This document shows, piece after piece, positions 19,608 to 29,179 of a DNA stretch of 64,000 nt (positions are counted from its first letter, which is position 1; each line of letters begins with the position of its first letter). The translations under genes and the position numbers were made by a program. The notes under the pieces are model-generated. The model searched no databases, was not told the origin of the DNA, and saw only the letters and a program-made list of their open reading frames with translations. This DNA is from CAWKGC01 sp963849005 (lineage in GTDB: Bacteria > Pseudomonadota > Gammaproteobacteria > Burkholderiales > Usitatibacteraceae): the NCBI GenBank assembly GCA_963849005.1, contig CAWKGC010000024.1:284513-348512 (forward strand), in the 5' to 3' direction.

Positions 19608-20751
19608 TCAGTTCTTCGCGCTGGCGGCCGGGTCTTTCGTGGCGGCCGCCTTGGTGGGCGTCGCCGGGGGAGGAGGCCTGTATCGCCTGGCCTTCCTTCA
19701 GCAGCGCCGTCGGGTGGCGGATCACCTGGTCGCCCTCCGCAAGCCCTCCCGCCACCACGAAGTCCCCGCTGCGCGCATCGCGCTCGCCGATGGCAAGGTC
19801 CACCTTTTGCAGCTTGTTGTCCTTCACGCGCCAGGCCGAGGACTTGTCGCCATCGCGCACCAGCGAGGTGGCCGGGATCGTGAGGCTGTTGGCGGACTCG
19901 ACCTCGACGCGGCCCTCCGCGTACAGGCCGGCGAGGCGGGGCTGCTTCTGGCCGGTGAAATCCACCAGCACCTCGACCTGCCGCGTGGTCGCGTTGGCCG
20001 CGGGATTGACGCGCTTCACCTTGCCGGGGAATTCCTGCTCGCCGTAGCCGTTGACCCGGAAGGCCACGTTCTGCCCCGGCTTCACGGCGCCGATGTTGTC
20101 GGCCGATACCAGCCCTTCGAAACGCATGCTCGTCGGATCGATGACCTTCACGAGTTCCTTGCCGATGGCCGCGGTGTCTCCCGCGGAGACCTTGCGGTCG
20201 CTGACCAGGCCGTCAAACGGCGCGCGCACTTCGGTGCGCTGCAATTGCTGGCGTGCCAGCACGGAACGCGTCTTGGCCGACTCCAGGTCGCTTTGCGCGT
20301 TGTTGCGGCGGATCTCGGCGTCCTCGACCTGCTGCGCGGAGGCCATCCCGGAGCCGCGCAGCGTCGTCATGCGCTGGAACTGGCGCTCGGACTGCTCGAG
20401 CGCCTGGGCCGCCGCGCGGCTGGACGCCTCGGCGGAGGCGAGCGCGTCGCGGATCGCCGTGTCGTCCAGGCGCACCAGCAGGTCGCCGCGCCGGACGTTG
20501 TCGCCGTTCTCCTTGAGGACCTGCAGGACCACCGCATTGACCTCGGCGCGCAGGTCGGCGCGCCGCTCCGGCTGCACCGACCCGGTGATGGACGGGCCGG
20601 AGGCCAATGCGCTGTTCTTCACCACATGGACGTCTTCGGGGGAGATGAGCAGCGGCGGGCCCGCGGCGGCCTTCTCGTCCGTCGCCGGGCCCTTGCCGCA
20701 GGCGGCGAGCGCAAGCGCCAGCACGAGGACGAAACTGTTTCGATGCGACAT
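19608..20751 (-). CDS. RND efflux periplasmic adaptor (HlyD/MFP) lipoprotein, frameshift near the 3' end
   Basis: The membrane-fusion subunit that bridges the RND pump and an outer-membrane channel. Signal with lipobox LAAC at about residues 15-18, lipoyl half ADLRAEVNAVVLQVLKENGDNVRRGDLLVRLDD, a coiled-coil hairpin (DALASAEASSRAAAQALEQSERQF...), second lipoyl half TEVRAPFDGLVSDRKVSAGDTA, and a beta-barrel to FVVAGGLAEGDQVIRHPTALLKEGQ. An indel near 19670 changes the last 20 or so codons; the expected Ala/Lys-rich tail ends AKN-stop at 19608. Directly upstream of the pump. Nothing upstream indicates a regulator. Confidence 0.93.
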
Positions 20752-21002
20752 GGCGGGATTCCGGGATTCTCTGTCAGATGCGAAAGGGTAAGCCAGCCGG
20801 GGGAGGGGAGCCAGCCGGATGGGACGAAATGCGGATATCGGGGGGTGAATTGTAGTGGAAAGGCGCCGATCTTCGAATTGTCCCGGGATTGACCCCGAAA
20901 ACGGCCATTTGTTCGCTCCGGCGCACGGGCTGCGCGGGCTTGCGTTGTTGCCGGTTACACCTCAATATTTTCCGGCGCTTTCCGAGTCGAAAGGGGATGT
21001 CC

Positions 21003-22634
21003 ATGGACGATACCAAGATCATCGTGACGCACAAGGGCGCCCTGGAGGCCAAGTACGGCGCGGCGGCCTCCCGCGTTCTTGCAGCGATCGGCCGGCTCAT
21101 CAGCGCCGATGCCGCGCGCGGCATCGGTTCGCGCCTGGTCGCCCTGGACAGCAAGTCGGACATGGCCGCCTATCACGCGCGGCCAATGCGCGGCCCGGCG
21201 GACGAGGAGGGCGCCAAGCGCTGCATCGATGCGATCGACAAGGCGATCGAACCGCACTACATCCTCATCGTCGGTGGCCCCGACGTCGTGCCGATGCAGG
21301 ACCTGCAAAATCCCGCCGGCGTGCTGGTGGGCAAGTTGAACGAGGCGCCGGACAACGGCGACGATGACCCCAACCTGCCGAGTGACCTGCCGTATGCCTG
21401 CGACGCACCGTGGTCGCGGGACCCCGGCGACTTCCAGGGCCCGACGCGCGTCGTGGGCCGGCTGCCGGACGTGCCCAAGGAGAAAGACCCTGCTTTCCTG
21501 GTGAAACTCCTCAAGCTGGCGGCGGAGGCCCGGCCCCTGCCGCGCAAGGATTACGAGGCCTGGTTCGCCCTGTCGGCGAAAGTGTGGGAGACCTCCTCGT
21601 CGAAAACAGTGAAGAAGATTTTCGGCGATACCTCGCGGCTGGTTTTCTCGCCGCCGAAGAAAAACCTCTGGTCGGCGCAGGAGCTGTCGCCCCGGTTGCA
21701 CTACATCAACTGCCACGGCGGCAACCGCGCCGTCGAGTTCCTCGGCCAATTTCCGCCGGACGGTGATGTGGAGGGGGAGCAGACCCTCGCCATGAGAGCG
21801 CCGGCATTGAGGGGAAAGGTCGCCAGGGGAACGGTCGTGGCGGCCGAGTGCTGCTTCGGCGCGCAGGTGTTCAGCCCGCGCAAGAAGGACGGCGCCGAGG
21901 TCAATGGCACGCTCGGCATCGCGCTCGAATACCTGCGGCAGGGCGCATACGGGGTCTTCGGCAGCACCAACATCGCCTACGGCCCGCCGGGCGACCTCGA
22001 CAATGACAACGCGGACGTGATCTGCCGCAAGTTCATGGAGCGCGTGCGCGCCGGTTGCTCGCTGGGGCGCGCGGCGCTCGAGGCGCGGGTCGCATACGTG
22101 AAATACGACCCCTGGACCGATCCGGTGAAGTTGAAAACGCTGGCGCAGTTCACCCTGCTCGGCGACCCTTCGATCCATCCGGTGGCGCCTGAGGCTTCGC
22201 GCCCTTCGCCACGCGAGCGGCGCATCGAAGTGAATCCCGAGGTCGAGCGGCGTTATCGTGCCTATCGGCGCAAAAAGGCGCGCGAGGAAGGCCTGGCGCT
22301 CGATGCGGCGAAGGTGGTCCTCAAGGACGAGTTGGCGCAGATCCCGGCGGAGGTCCAGCAGCAGATCTGGGCGATGGCCGAAAAGCTGGGAATGCGCAGC
22401 AAGATGATCCGCACCTTGTCGCTCTGGGCGGGTGCCAAGGCGGTGGCAGGGGGCGACAAATCGGCGAGCGCCGCCAATCGCGCGCGGCGCGTCGGCGTGC
22501 TGATCGGCATGCTGGACCCCAAAACGGGTGAAGGCGACGCGGCGAAGGGCCGCAAGGCGTTTCGGCGCTACTGCGCGGTGATCGCGCGGATGGAGGGCTC
22601 GAAGGTCGTGACCAAGTACCTGGTCAGCCGTTGA
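21003..22634 (+). CDS. Caspase/gingipain-like (C25-type) cysteine peptidase, orphan
   Basis: A 543-residue cytoplasmic protein without signal peptide. It shows the layout of clan CD cysteine peptidases of the C25/CHAT kind: YILIVGGPDVVPMQ near residue 95, TRVVGRLPDV near 150, the catalytic His region LHYINCHGGNRAVEF near 245 and the catalytic Cys region TVVAAECCFGAQVFSP near 285, followed by the substrate-loop-like GAYGVFGSTNIAYGP and FTLLGDPSIHPV. After about residue 400 a Lys/Arg-rich helical tail has no recognised domain. The ATG at 21003 has AAAGGGG six bases upstream. It is tail-to-tail with a histidine kinase gene, three bases apart. Prokaryotic relatives act in regulated proteolysis and some in phage defence; no partner gene is visible here, so its role is open. 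Confidence 0.72.
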   Translation: MDDTKIIVTHKGALEAKYGAAASRVLAAIGRLISADAARGIGSRLVALDSKSDMAAYHARPMRGPADEEGAKRCIDAIDKAIEPHYILIVGGPDVVPMQDLQNPAGVLVGKLNEAPDNGDDDPNLPSDLPYACDAPWSRDPGDFQGPTRVVGRLPDVPKEKDPAFLVKLLKLAAEARPLPRKDYEAWFALSAKVWETSSSKTVKKIFGDTSRLVFSPPKKNLWSAQELSPRLHYINCHGGNRAVEFLGQFPPDGDVEGEQTLAMRAPALRGKVARGTVVAAECCFGAQVFSPRKKDGAEVNGTLGIALEYLRQGAYGVFGSTNIAYGPPGDLDNDNADVICRKFMERVRAGCSLGRAALEARVAYVKYDPWTDPVKLKTLAQFTLLGDPSIHPVAPEASRPSPRERRIEVNPEVERRYRAYRRKKAREEGLALDAAKVVLKDELAQIPAEVQQQIWAMAEKLGMRSKMIRTLSLWAGAKAVAGGDKSASAANRARRVGVLIGMLDPKTGEGDAAKGRKAFRRYCAVIARMEGSKVVTKYLVSR

Positions 22635-22637
22635 CGT

Positions 22638-25059
22638 CTAGCGCGCGTGGCGCGATGAGACGTCGAGAAGATGCAGCAGCAGGCTCTTCAGCTTCGCGGG
22701 CGGCACGGGCTTGTGCAGCAAGGGGAACCCGCTTGCCTTGATGCGCGCGAGTTCATCGGCCGAGGACTCGCCCGAAACCAGCAGCACCGGGATGTCCTTT
22801 CCCCACGCCTCGCGCAGCTTGCGCGCTGCATCGAGGCCGGTGGTGCCGGCGCGCAGGCGGTAGTCCACGACGAGCAGCGCCGGGCGCGTGCCATCGGGCG
22901 GCGCGGCGAGAGCGTCCTCCGCGTTGGCGAAGGCCTGCACCTTGCTGCCCCAGGAGCCCAGCAACGCGGCCATGCTGTCGCGCACATCGGGCTCGTCGTC
23001 GATCACGACGATGCGCGCGCCCTGCAGGGCGGCGGCGGCCGGCGGCCCCGCGAAAACGTCTTCGTTCGCGGGCACCGCCTCTGCCGGCTCGAGCGTGATG
23101 CGAAACGCTGTCCCTCGGCCCGGCGCGGAGGAAAGCGCGAGGCCGTGGCCCATCAGGTCGCACAGGCGCTTCACGATGGCGAGCCCGAGGCCCAGGCCCT
23201 GGCGGCGGTCGCGCTCGACATTGCCCACCTGGTAGAACTCGTCGAAGACGCGCGCCTGGTGTTCCTCGGCGATGCCGATGCCCGCGTCGCGCACCTCGAG
23301 CACCAGCGCGCCCGAGCGCGGCCGCACGCCCACGAGGATGCCGCCGGAAGCGGTGTAGCGGATGGCGTTGGCGACGAGGTTGCGCAGGATGCGCTCGAGG
23401 TGGATGGGATCGGAGCGCACGAGGCGCGCCGTGGGCACGAAGCGCAGCGCGAGGTTCTTCTCCTCCGCGGCGGAGGAAAGGTCGTTGGCGATGCGCTCGA
23501 ACATCGGCTGCAGCGCGACGGGCTGCAGGTTCACGGTGACGGCGCCCGCGTCGAGCCGCGAGACGTCCAGCACTTCGCTGAAAAGCGATTCCAGCGCGGC
23601 GATCGACTGGTTGATGCGCCCGGTGAGCTCGCGGCTCTCGGCATCCTGCGTGCGCTGGTTGAGCGCGGAGGCGAAGAGGCCCAGCGCGTGCAGCGGCTGG
23701 CGCAGGTCGTGGCTCGCCGCCGCGAGGAAGCGCGACTTGGCGACGTTGGCCGCCTCCGCGTCGCGCCGCGCCTCGGCCTGCAGGTCGACCTCGATCGCGA
23801 GCGCGCGCGATTTTTCCTCGACGCGCTGCTCCAGTTCGACGTTGAGCGCCTCGTATTCCCGCAGCGTCTTGACGAAGCGGTCGATCATGATCCAGCCCAC
23901 CAGCGTCAGGAAGAAGAGCGCGAGGTAGGGCACGAGGTACATCGGCCGCAGGTTCTCGGCGTCCTGCGCGGCCATCCAGTCGTGGATGCCGAAGAAGGCC
24001 GCGCCCGCGCCGGTGGCGAGCAGGATCCAGCTGAGCGTGTCGCGCGTGCGCAGCGCGTTCCCGATCACCGCGTAGAGCGCGCCCAAAGCGGCAGCGATCG
24101 CGCCCAGCCTGAGGGCGGCGGCAACGGGATACAGCAGGTCCGCCGACGCGGCGAGATAGAGCGCGGGAGCCGTGGCCGCGGCGTAGAGGAGCACGCCCTT
24201 CTCGTAGCGCGGCCATTCCGCCCGGGCGAAGCGAACGCAGAAGATGCACAGCAGCATGACCCACAGCACGTAGGCCACGTTCCACCAGACCGCGAAGTGC
24301 GGCGGGGGCAGCAGGTCGCGGGGCATCAGCGTCGCCGCGGTGTGCAGGCCCCAGATGATGGTGCCGATGGCGAAGATGAAATACTCGCGGTCGCTGCGGA
24401 TGCGCAGCCAGAGGATGAGGACGAAGAAGCCGAGCGCCAGCGTGGTGAGGCTGGCCGCCGCGGGCCCGATGGTATGCCCGAACTGGTCCTGAGAGCTGCC
24501 GGACGTACAGCGGCTCGTAGGGTCCGAAGAGGGCGCCTCCGATGCCCCCGTCGCGCCCCGGCGGGACGTTGATGCGCAGGTCGATGACGTTTTCGCCCTG
24601 CCTGAGCAGCGCGCCGGGCACGACGAACAGCTGCACCGGCTCCCAGCGTCCCGGCGGGAGTCCCGCGAGCTCCCCGGACTGGCCGGCAAGCACGCCATTG
24701 ACGAAGAGCTGGCTGTTGGAAAGCGTGGCGGTGAGATAGAAAGCGTGATCTCCCCGCGGCTGCGCGGGCATCGCGACCGTGAAGCGATACCAGGCAAGCC
24801 CGGAAGCGCCGGGGCGGTTTTCGCTCCAGTCGTCGGGGAGGCTCTGCTTCTTCCACGGCGCGAGGTCGGAGGGCGGCTGCGGCTCGTCGCTTTTCAGGAA
24901 GCGCGCTTCCGCGAGCTCGAGGACGCCTTCCTGCGCCTGGCCGCAACCGGACAAGGCGCCTGAGATGCACAGCCCGGCAAGCAGGAGCCGCGCGGATTCG
25001 ATCCACCGCCGCCGCGCCAACAGGCGCACCGCGCCAGCCATCCTGCGCATGCCGATCAT
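22638..25059 (-). CDS. Hybrid sensor histidine kinase/response regulator with 7TM-type sensor, one frameshift
   Basis: About 807 residues. N-terminal lipoprotein-like signal (LLLAGLCISGALSGC), a periplasmic jelly-roll-like domain (WYRFTVAMP...FVNGVLAGQ...NVIDLRINVPPGRDGG) of the 7TMR-DISM extracellular kind, seven membrane helices, a coiled coil (RVEEKSRALAIEVDLQAEAR), the HisKA box SHDLRQPLHAL, HATPase motifs NLVANAIRYT, DAGIGI and GLGLGLAIVKRL, and a C-terminal receiver with acidic pocket VIDDEPD and phosphoacceptor Asp in LLVVDYRLRAG, ending with the Lys of HKPV. A break near 24495 separates the periplasmic domain from the membrane part. It is divergent from a NarL-type regulator with which it probably forms a phosphorelay. 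Confidence 0.92.
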
Positions 25060-25170
25060 GATCTCCTCGCCGCCACATCGTCACGCCCGGTGATGGGCGC
25101 GCGGTGGCTATTGTAGTATCTGCCGACTGCCCGTCCCGTCGCGCCTGCCATTTCCCGAGAGGTCAGCGCC

Positions 25171-25801
25171 ATGAAGCTCCTGCTCGCCGACGACCACCAG
25201 ATGGTGCGGCTCGGCCTCAAGGCCGCGCTCGCCCCGCTTGGCGCGGACGTGAGCTATGTGGAGGCGGAGAGCGCGGAAGGCGCACTCGCCGCGGCCGCCG
25301 CGCACGCCGACCTCGACCTCGTGCTCATCGACATCAACATGCCGGGAATGGGCGGCGTGGAGGGCGTGCGCCGGCTGCGCGCCGCGCTACCCCTCGCTTC
25401 CCGTGATCGCCTGTTCCGCCGCCGAGGACGGCGCGATCGTGAAGGCCTTGCTGCAGCTCGGCGTTTCCGGTTTCATCCCGAAGTCCGACACCACGCAGGT
25501 GATGCTCCAGGCCGTGCGGCTGGTGCTCGCGGGAGGCACCTACGTGCCGCCGCGCCTGATGGCGGACTCCGGGTCGCAACCGACCGCGGCGCCCGGCCGG
25601 GTCGCATCGCTTTCCCCGCGCCAGCAGGATGTGCTGCGGCTCCTCGCCGAGGGCAAGCCGAACAAGCTCATCGCGCGCGACCTCGACATCAGCGAAGCAA
25701 CGGTGAAGGTTCATTTGCTCGCGGTGTTCCGGGCGCTGGGCGCGCGCAATCGCACGGAAGCGGTCGTCATCGCGCAGCGCCTGGTCGCGCGCGGGGAATA
25801 A
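25171..25801 (+). CDS. NarL/FixJ-family response regulator, one frameshift
   Basis: Receiver domain with acidic residues in LLLADDHQMVRLGL, phosphoacceptor Asp in LVLIDINMPGMGG and Lys in SGFIPKSDT, then a LuxR-type helix-turn-helix LSPRQQDVLRLLAEGKPNKLIARDLDISEATVKVH (residues about 145-180). About 210 codons. An extra base near 25390 (in CTACCCC) shifts the frame within the receiver domain. Divergent from the hybrid kinase over about 110 bases, which is the usual arrangement for a cognate pair. Target genes are unknown. Confidence 0.9.
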
Positions 25802-25837
25802 AAAGGGGGCGGCCCGGCCTCGATTGCCGGTCGCCCC
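25801..25837 (-). terminator. Hairpin terminator between response regulator and rhodanese genes
   Basis: A two-part GC stem (25806-25811 with 25832-25837, and 25814-25818 with 25826-25830, around a 7-base loop) is preceded by AAAA. Read on the minus strand it ends in a T-rich tail, so it terminates transcripts from the rhodanese gene; it also lies directly after the response regulator stop. Confidence 0.65.
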
Positions 25838-25865
25838 GAAAGCCCAAGGAGAACAGGGCGAAACT

Positions 25866-26558
25866 TCATCGTGCCGCGGCCAACCGGTCTGAATAGATCC
25901 AGCGCGGGTCGATGCTGGCAGTCCAGGGCAGCCCGGCGTTCTTCCATCCGCGCTCGCGATGGACTTGCGTGCCGTCCGCATTGGCCGCCAGCCGGCCCTC
26001 GAAGCCGTCGGTGACCACGAAGACCTGGAGGTAACCGTGTTCCTGCATGAGCTTCGCGGCGATGGCACTCAACTCGCCTGAGCGGCACAGGAGCACGACC
26101 GGGTCGCCGTGGCGCAGGTGCGCCGCGCGCAGGGTGTCGTCCATGCGCTCGAGGAAGCGGGTGTTGAAGTCCATCGCGAGTTGGCCGTCCTGCGCATCGA
26201 CGGCAAAGGCACGGGGCCGGCTCCATCAGCGGGACGTTCGCATCCACGCCGAGCGGCATGCCGGTGTAGAACACCTCGGCCCGCCCGCGGATGTCGACCA
26301 GCAGCACGCGTCGCGCCGAGGTCCTGCTTGAGTTGCCACGCCCGATTCGCGTCGACCGGGATAGGCGGCAAGCGTTCCGCGCCGTTGAGGGCGTCGTCGG
26401 GCGCGGCCGGTTGCGGCGCCTGGTCATCGATGCAGGTCAGGAAGGAAGCGTTGTCCACCGCGCGGATGCCGCAGGCGCCGTCGCCCGGATACCTGGGGCG
26501 AGGCGCCGGCCGCGCCGCAAAGCGCGAGGAGGATCGCGGCAATGATCGGCTTTTTCAT
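25866..26558 (-). CDS. Exported rhodanese-like domain protein, frameshifted
   Basis: A periplasmic protein with signal peptide KPIIAAILLALCGAAGAS. The body is a rhodanese-like domain: VLLVDIRGRAEVFYTGMP in the first half and the active-site loop VVLLCRSGELSAIAAKLMQEHGY with the catalytic Cys, then VFVVTDGFEG and WKNAGLPW, the family's ending. Rhodanese folds with this pattern occur beside PQQ-dependent dehydrogenase and cytochrome c genes, which fits the neighbourhood (sorbosone-type dehydrogenase and cytochrome downstream of the divergent promoters). Three indels (near 26490, 26330 and 26215) break the frame. The ATG at 26558 follows GAGGAG. Sulfur substrate unknown. Confidence 0.8.
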
Positions 26559-26568
26559 CGTCGGCTCC

Positions 26569-26898
26569 TCAGAAGGTTGCGGGCTGGACTTCGGCTTCGG
26601 CGCGCGGATCGAGCGCGGACTTCGCGTCGGGGACGCCGAACTTCGCTTCGGCGACGACGGGCTCCGTGCTCCCCTGCACGGGGATTGTGCATTCGCCGGG
26701 AAGTTCGATCGGCGCATCGGACAGCGTGCCGGTCGGGGCCGCCGCGTAGGCGCAGTTCATCGTCGCTGTCCGCGAGGCATCGGGGGCGGTGGCGCTGATC
26801 GCGGCCAGCCCGGCGAGGACGCCGAGCAGCACGACGGTGCGGGTGACTGCGGCGACGGTGCGGTATTGCCTGAGTTCGGGGGATTCGCTTGCGTTCAT
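26569..26898 (-). CDS. Hypothetical membrane-anchored protein
   Basis: 109 residues with a single hydrophobic segment (TVVLLGVLAGLAAISATA, about residues 22-39) and a periplasmic remainder containing two Cys (MNCAYAA and GECTIPV) that could form a disulfide. The ATG at 26898 is preceded by GGAGG. It lies 10 bases upstream of the rhodanese gene on the same strand, so the two are probably co-transcribed. I do not recognise the family. Confidence 0.65.
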   Translation of the reverse strand: MNASESPELRQYRTVAAVTRTVVLLGVLAGLAAISATAPDASRTATMNCAYAAAPTGTLSDAPIELPGECTIPVQGSTEPVVAEAKFGVPDAKSALDPRAEAEVQPATF

Positions 26899-27031
26899 TG
26901 CTGCCTCCTGTGGATTGATGTCGAAATCGACAGGAGGAAGTGTGGGTGCGGCAGCGCGCCGCGCCCATTCCACAGGCGGCTTAGGGACGGTCGGCCATCG
27001 GGCTTAATCCGAACGGATCAGGCGAGCGGGA

Positions 27032-27352
27032 TCAGGGCTTTTCCCTGGCCTCGATCTGCAACGACGCATACCAGGCCGCCAGGTCGGCGATGTCGTCGTC
27101 CGACAGCGGCTTGGCCACCACCGCCATCACTTCGTGGCCGCGCTTGCCGCTGCGGTAGGCCTTGAGTTGCGCGATGAGGTAACTCTCGGGCTGTGCGGCC
27201 AGGTTGGGAGCGTCCGGAAGGATGCTGACGCCCAGGGGGCCGTGGCAGACGGCGCAAGGGCGAGCCTTCGCCTTGCCCGCCACGGCGTCGGCGTGGCTGC
27301 CGCCGGATGCGGCGGCGAGCACTGCCGCGAGCAGAAGAGCCTTTCGAAACAT
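27032..27352 (-). CDS. Class I cytochrome c (c553/c4-like), single haem
   Basis: 106 residues with signal peptide ALLLAAVLAAASGGSHA, haem motif CAVCH at about residue 33 and the axial Met region HEVMAVVAKPLSDDDIADLAAWYASL, the standard class I layout. It acts as a periplasmic electron carrier. It follows the sorbosone-type dehydrogenase gene on the same strand by 66 bases, with a hairpin between, and is probably that enzyme's electron acceptor (inference). Confidence 0.9.
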   Translation of the reverse strand: MFRKALLLAAVLAAASGGSHADAVAGKAKARPCAVCHGPLGVSILPDAPNLAAQPESYLIAQLKAYRSGKRGHEVMAVVAKPLSDDDIADLAAWYASLQIEAREKP

Positions 27353-27372
27353 TCCTTGCTCCTGAAAGAAAC

Positions 27373-27393
27373 GGGCCGGTGATCCACCGGCCC
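27373..27393 (-). terminator. Hairpin between dehydrogenase and cytochrome genes
   Basis: A perfect 9-bp stem with a 3-base loop, followed on the minus strand by a weak T-rich stretch. It could attenuate read-through from the dehydrogenase into the cytochrome gene or stabilise processed ends. Confidence 0.5.
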
Positions 27394-27418
27394 GGGAAAG
27401 CTTGCTTCAGGTTCGGCA

Positions 27419-28707
27419 TTACTTCTTCGCGGCGTCGCCCACATAGGTCACGCGATACAGCGCTCCCGCGAAGTCGTCGCTGATCAGCATGGAGCCGTCC
27501 TTCATCATGGCCACGTCGACCGGCCGGCCGCGGTAGAGCCCCGTGTCCTTGTCGAGCCAGCCATCGGCGAACACCTCGGTCTTGTCGGCCGTGCCATCGG
27601 CCTTCAGGCTGGTGAACATGATGCGTGCGCCGATCGGCGTGGTGCGGTTCCACGAACCGTGCTGGGCAGAGAAGATCCCCCCTGGTACTTGGCCGGGAAC
27701 TTCTTGCCCGTGTAGAACGCGAGGCCGAGATCGGCGGCGTGCGCATCCATGTACACCTGCGGGTCGGTGATGTTCGGCGGCAACGGGTCCTTGTCGTAAC
27801 CATGCTCCGTGATGCGCGTCTTGCCCTGCTTCCACGGGTAACCGAAGAACATGCCGGGCTTGGTGGCGCGGTTGATCTCGCCGGCGGGGATGTCGTCTCC
27901 CATGCCGTCGGTCTGGTTGTCGGTGAACCAGAGCGAGCCATCCTTCGGGTTGAACTCGAGGCCCACGGAGTTGCGGATGCCGGTGGCATAGACCTCGCGC
28001 TTGGAGCCGTCGAACGGGTTCATGCGCACGATGCCGCCGATGCCGACCTTGTTGTACAGGTCGATCTTGTCGCGCGGCTGCACGTTGTACGGCTGGCCGA
28101 GCGTGATGTAGAGCATCCCGTCCGGGCCGACGCGGCAGGTGCGCGCGTGGTGGTTGTACGACTCCTCTTCCGGCGGGATCAGCTTGCCCTGCGGCACCGT
28201 CTCGATCACCGCCACGTCCCCGCCTTCATAGAAGAACTCGGCGGCCGGGAAGTTGATGACGCGGTTGTGCTCGACCACGATCAGGAACCCGTCCTTGGTC
28301 CAGCACACCCCGTTGGGCACGTGGAACTTCGCCGACGGCGCGAAGGGCTTCACTTCGGTGGCCATGTCGCCGCTGTTGCGGTTGGTCACCGCCCACACCG
28401 TGTTCTTGCGCGTGCCGACGAACAGCATGTTGGTCGACGGGGCGACCGCCATGTGGCGCGCGTCGGGGACGATCGCATAGAGTTCGATCTTGAATCCCGG
28501 CGGCAGGTTGACGCGCTTCAGGTTCGCGCGGATCGCGTCGGCGTTCTTGCCCTCCTGGGGCACCGTCGGCATGCTCGGGTCGACGCCGGATGGCCGCATC
28601 TGCTTGAGATTTTCGATGTTGGGCGCCTGTGCCTGGGCGACGCCCGCGGTCAGGAACCCCGCGGCCGTGGCCAAGGTGCCCAGCGCGAAGACGATGGTTC
28701 TTTTCAT
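27419..28707 (-). CDS. Sorbosone/glucose dehydrogenase-like PQQ-type beta-propeller protein, one frameshift
   Basis: An exported (signal MKRTIVFALGTLATAAGFLTAGVAQAQ) six-bladed beta-propeller of the soluble GDH/L-sorbosone dehydrogenase family, which oxidises sugars or aldehydes with PQQ. Typical segments are LPPGFKIELYAIVPDARHMAVAP, MLFVGTRKN, PNGVCWTKDGFLIVVEHN, ESYNHHARTCRVGPDGMLYITLGQPYNV, IVRMNPFDGSKREVYATGIRNSVGLEFNPKDGSLWFTDNQTDGMGDD and PVDVAMMKDGSMLISDDFAGALYRVTY. A one-base indel near 27675 (a C run) breaks the frame. Length about 429 residues. A cytochrome c follows it and two c/P460 fusion proteins lie divergently. PQQ synthesis genes are not in the window, so cofactor use is inferred from the family. 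Confidence 0.85.
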
Positions 28708-29179
28708 GGTCGGTCTCCTCCTTCAGTCGTCGGATGAATGGTCGTGTGCGCCGGGTCCGGGCTTCTTCCTTCGGCCGCGCTATCTTGCGCGAGTCCTCTT
28801 GTTCTCAAAACCGGCCTGCGAACAGCGTCGCGGCGGGCCTCCTGCGGCGGATGGGAAAACCCGCGCGAGACCGGCGAGTCTACCCCAGGCGAACGGAGTC
28901 TGCAGGAACGCGGCCGAACGCACGGCGACCGCAAGCCGGAGCATGCCTCGCATCGGCATTCGGTCCCGCGCCGGCGTGTTGCCACAAACGCCACACAGGA
29001 ATAGATTGCACCGAAGAGGCGCCGCCACCGGCAAGCGCATCCGCACCCTGCCGATCAAGAAACAGCTTCGCAAGGCGTGAGAAAAGGCATTGAAACCGCC
29101 GATGGACGCCGATTCAATTTCACTTCGTCATCCCGGGCTTGACCCGGGATCCAGTCAATCAAGAAGAGGGGTTCGTTCC
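28708..29179. other. Divergent intergenic region, no gene seen
   Basis: 472 bases between the divergent dehydrogenase and cytochrome c/P460 genes. Reading frames here lack family resemblance and ribosome sites. Promoters for both sides must lie here but no convincing -35/-10 pair stands out. The right part holds a dispersed-repeat-like palindrome (listed separately). Confidence 0.6.
29128..29153. repeat. Short dispersed repeat with palindromic core
   Basis: The core TCCCGGG-CTTGA-CCCGGGA (29131-29149) sits in a context TCAT...TCCA. This is the general form of a widespread extragenic palindromic repeat in many proteobacteria. It lies 27 bases upstream of the first c/P460 start and could affect leader structure. 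Confidence 0.6.

Noticed and set aside
25866..26558. Assigning the rhodanese as the PQQ-associated CXXCW protein
   Set aside because: The active-site loop has one Cys (CRSGEL) and no CXXCW motif was found in any frame.
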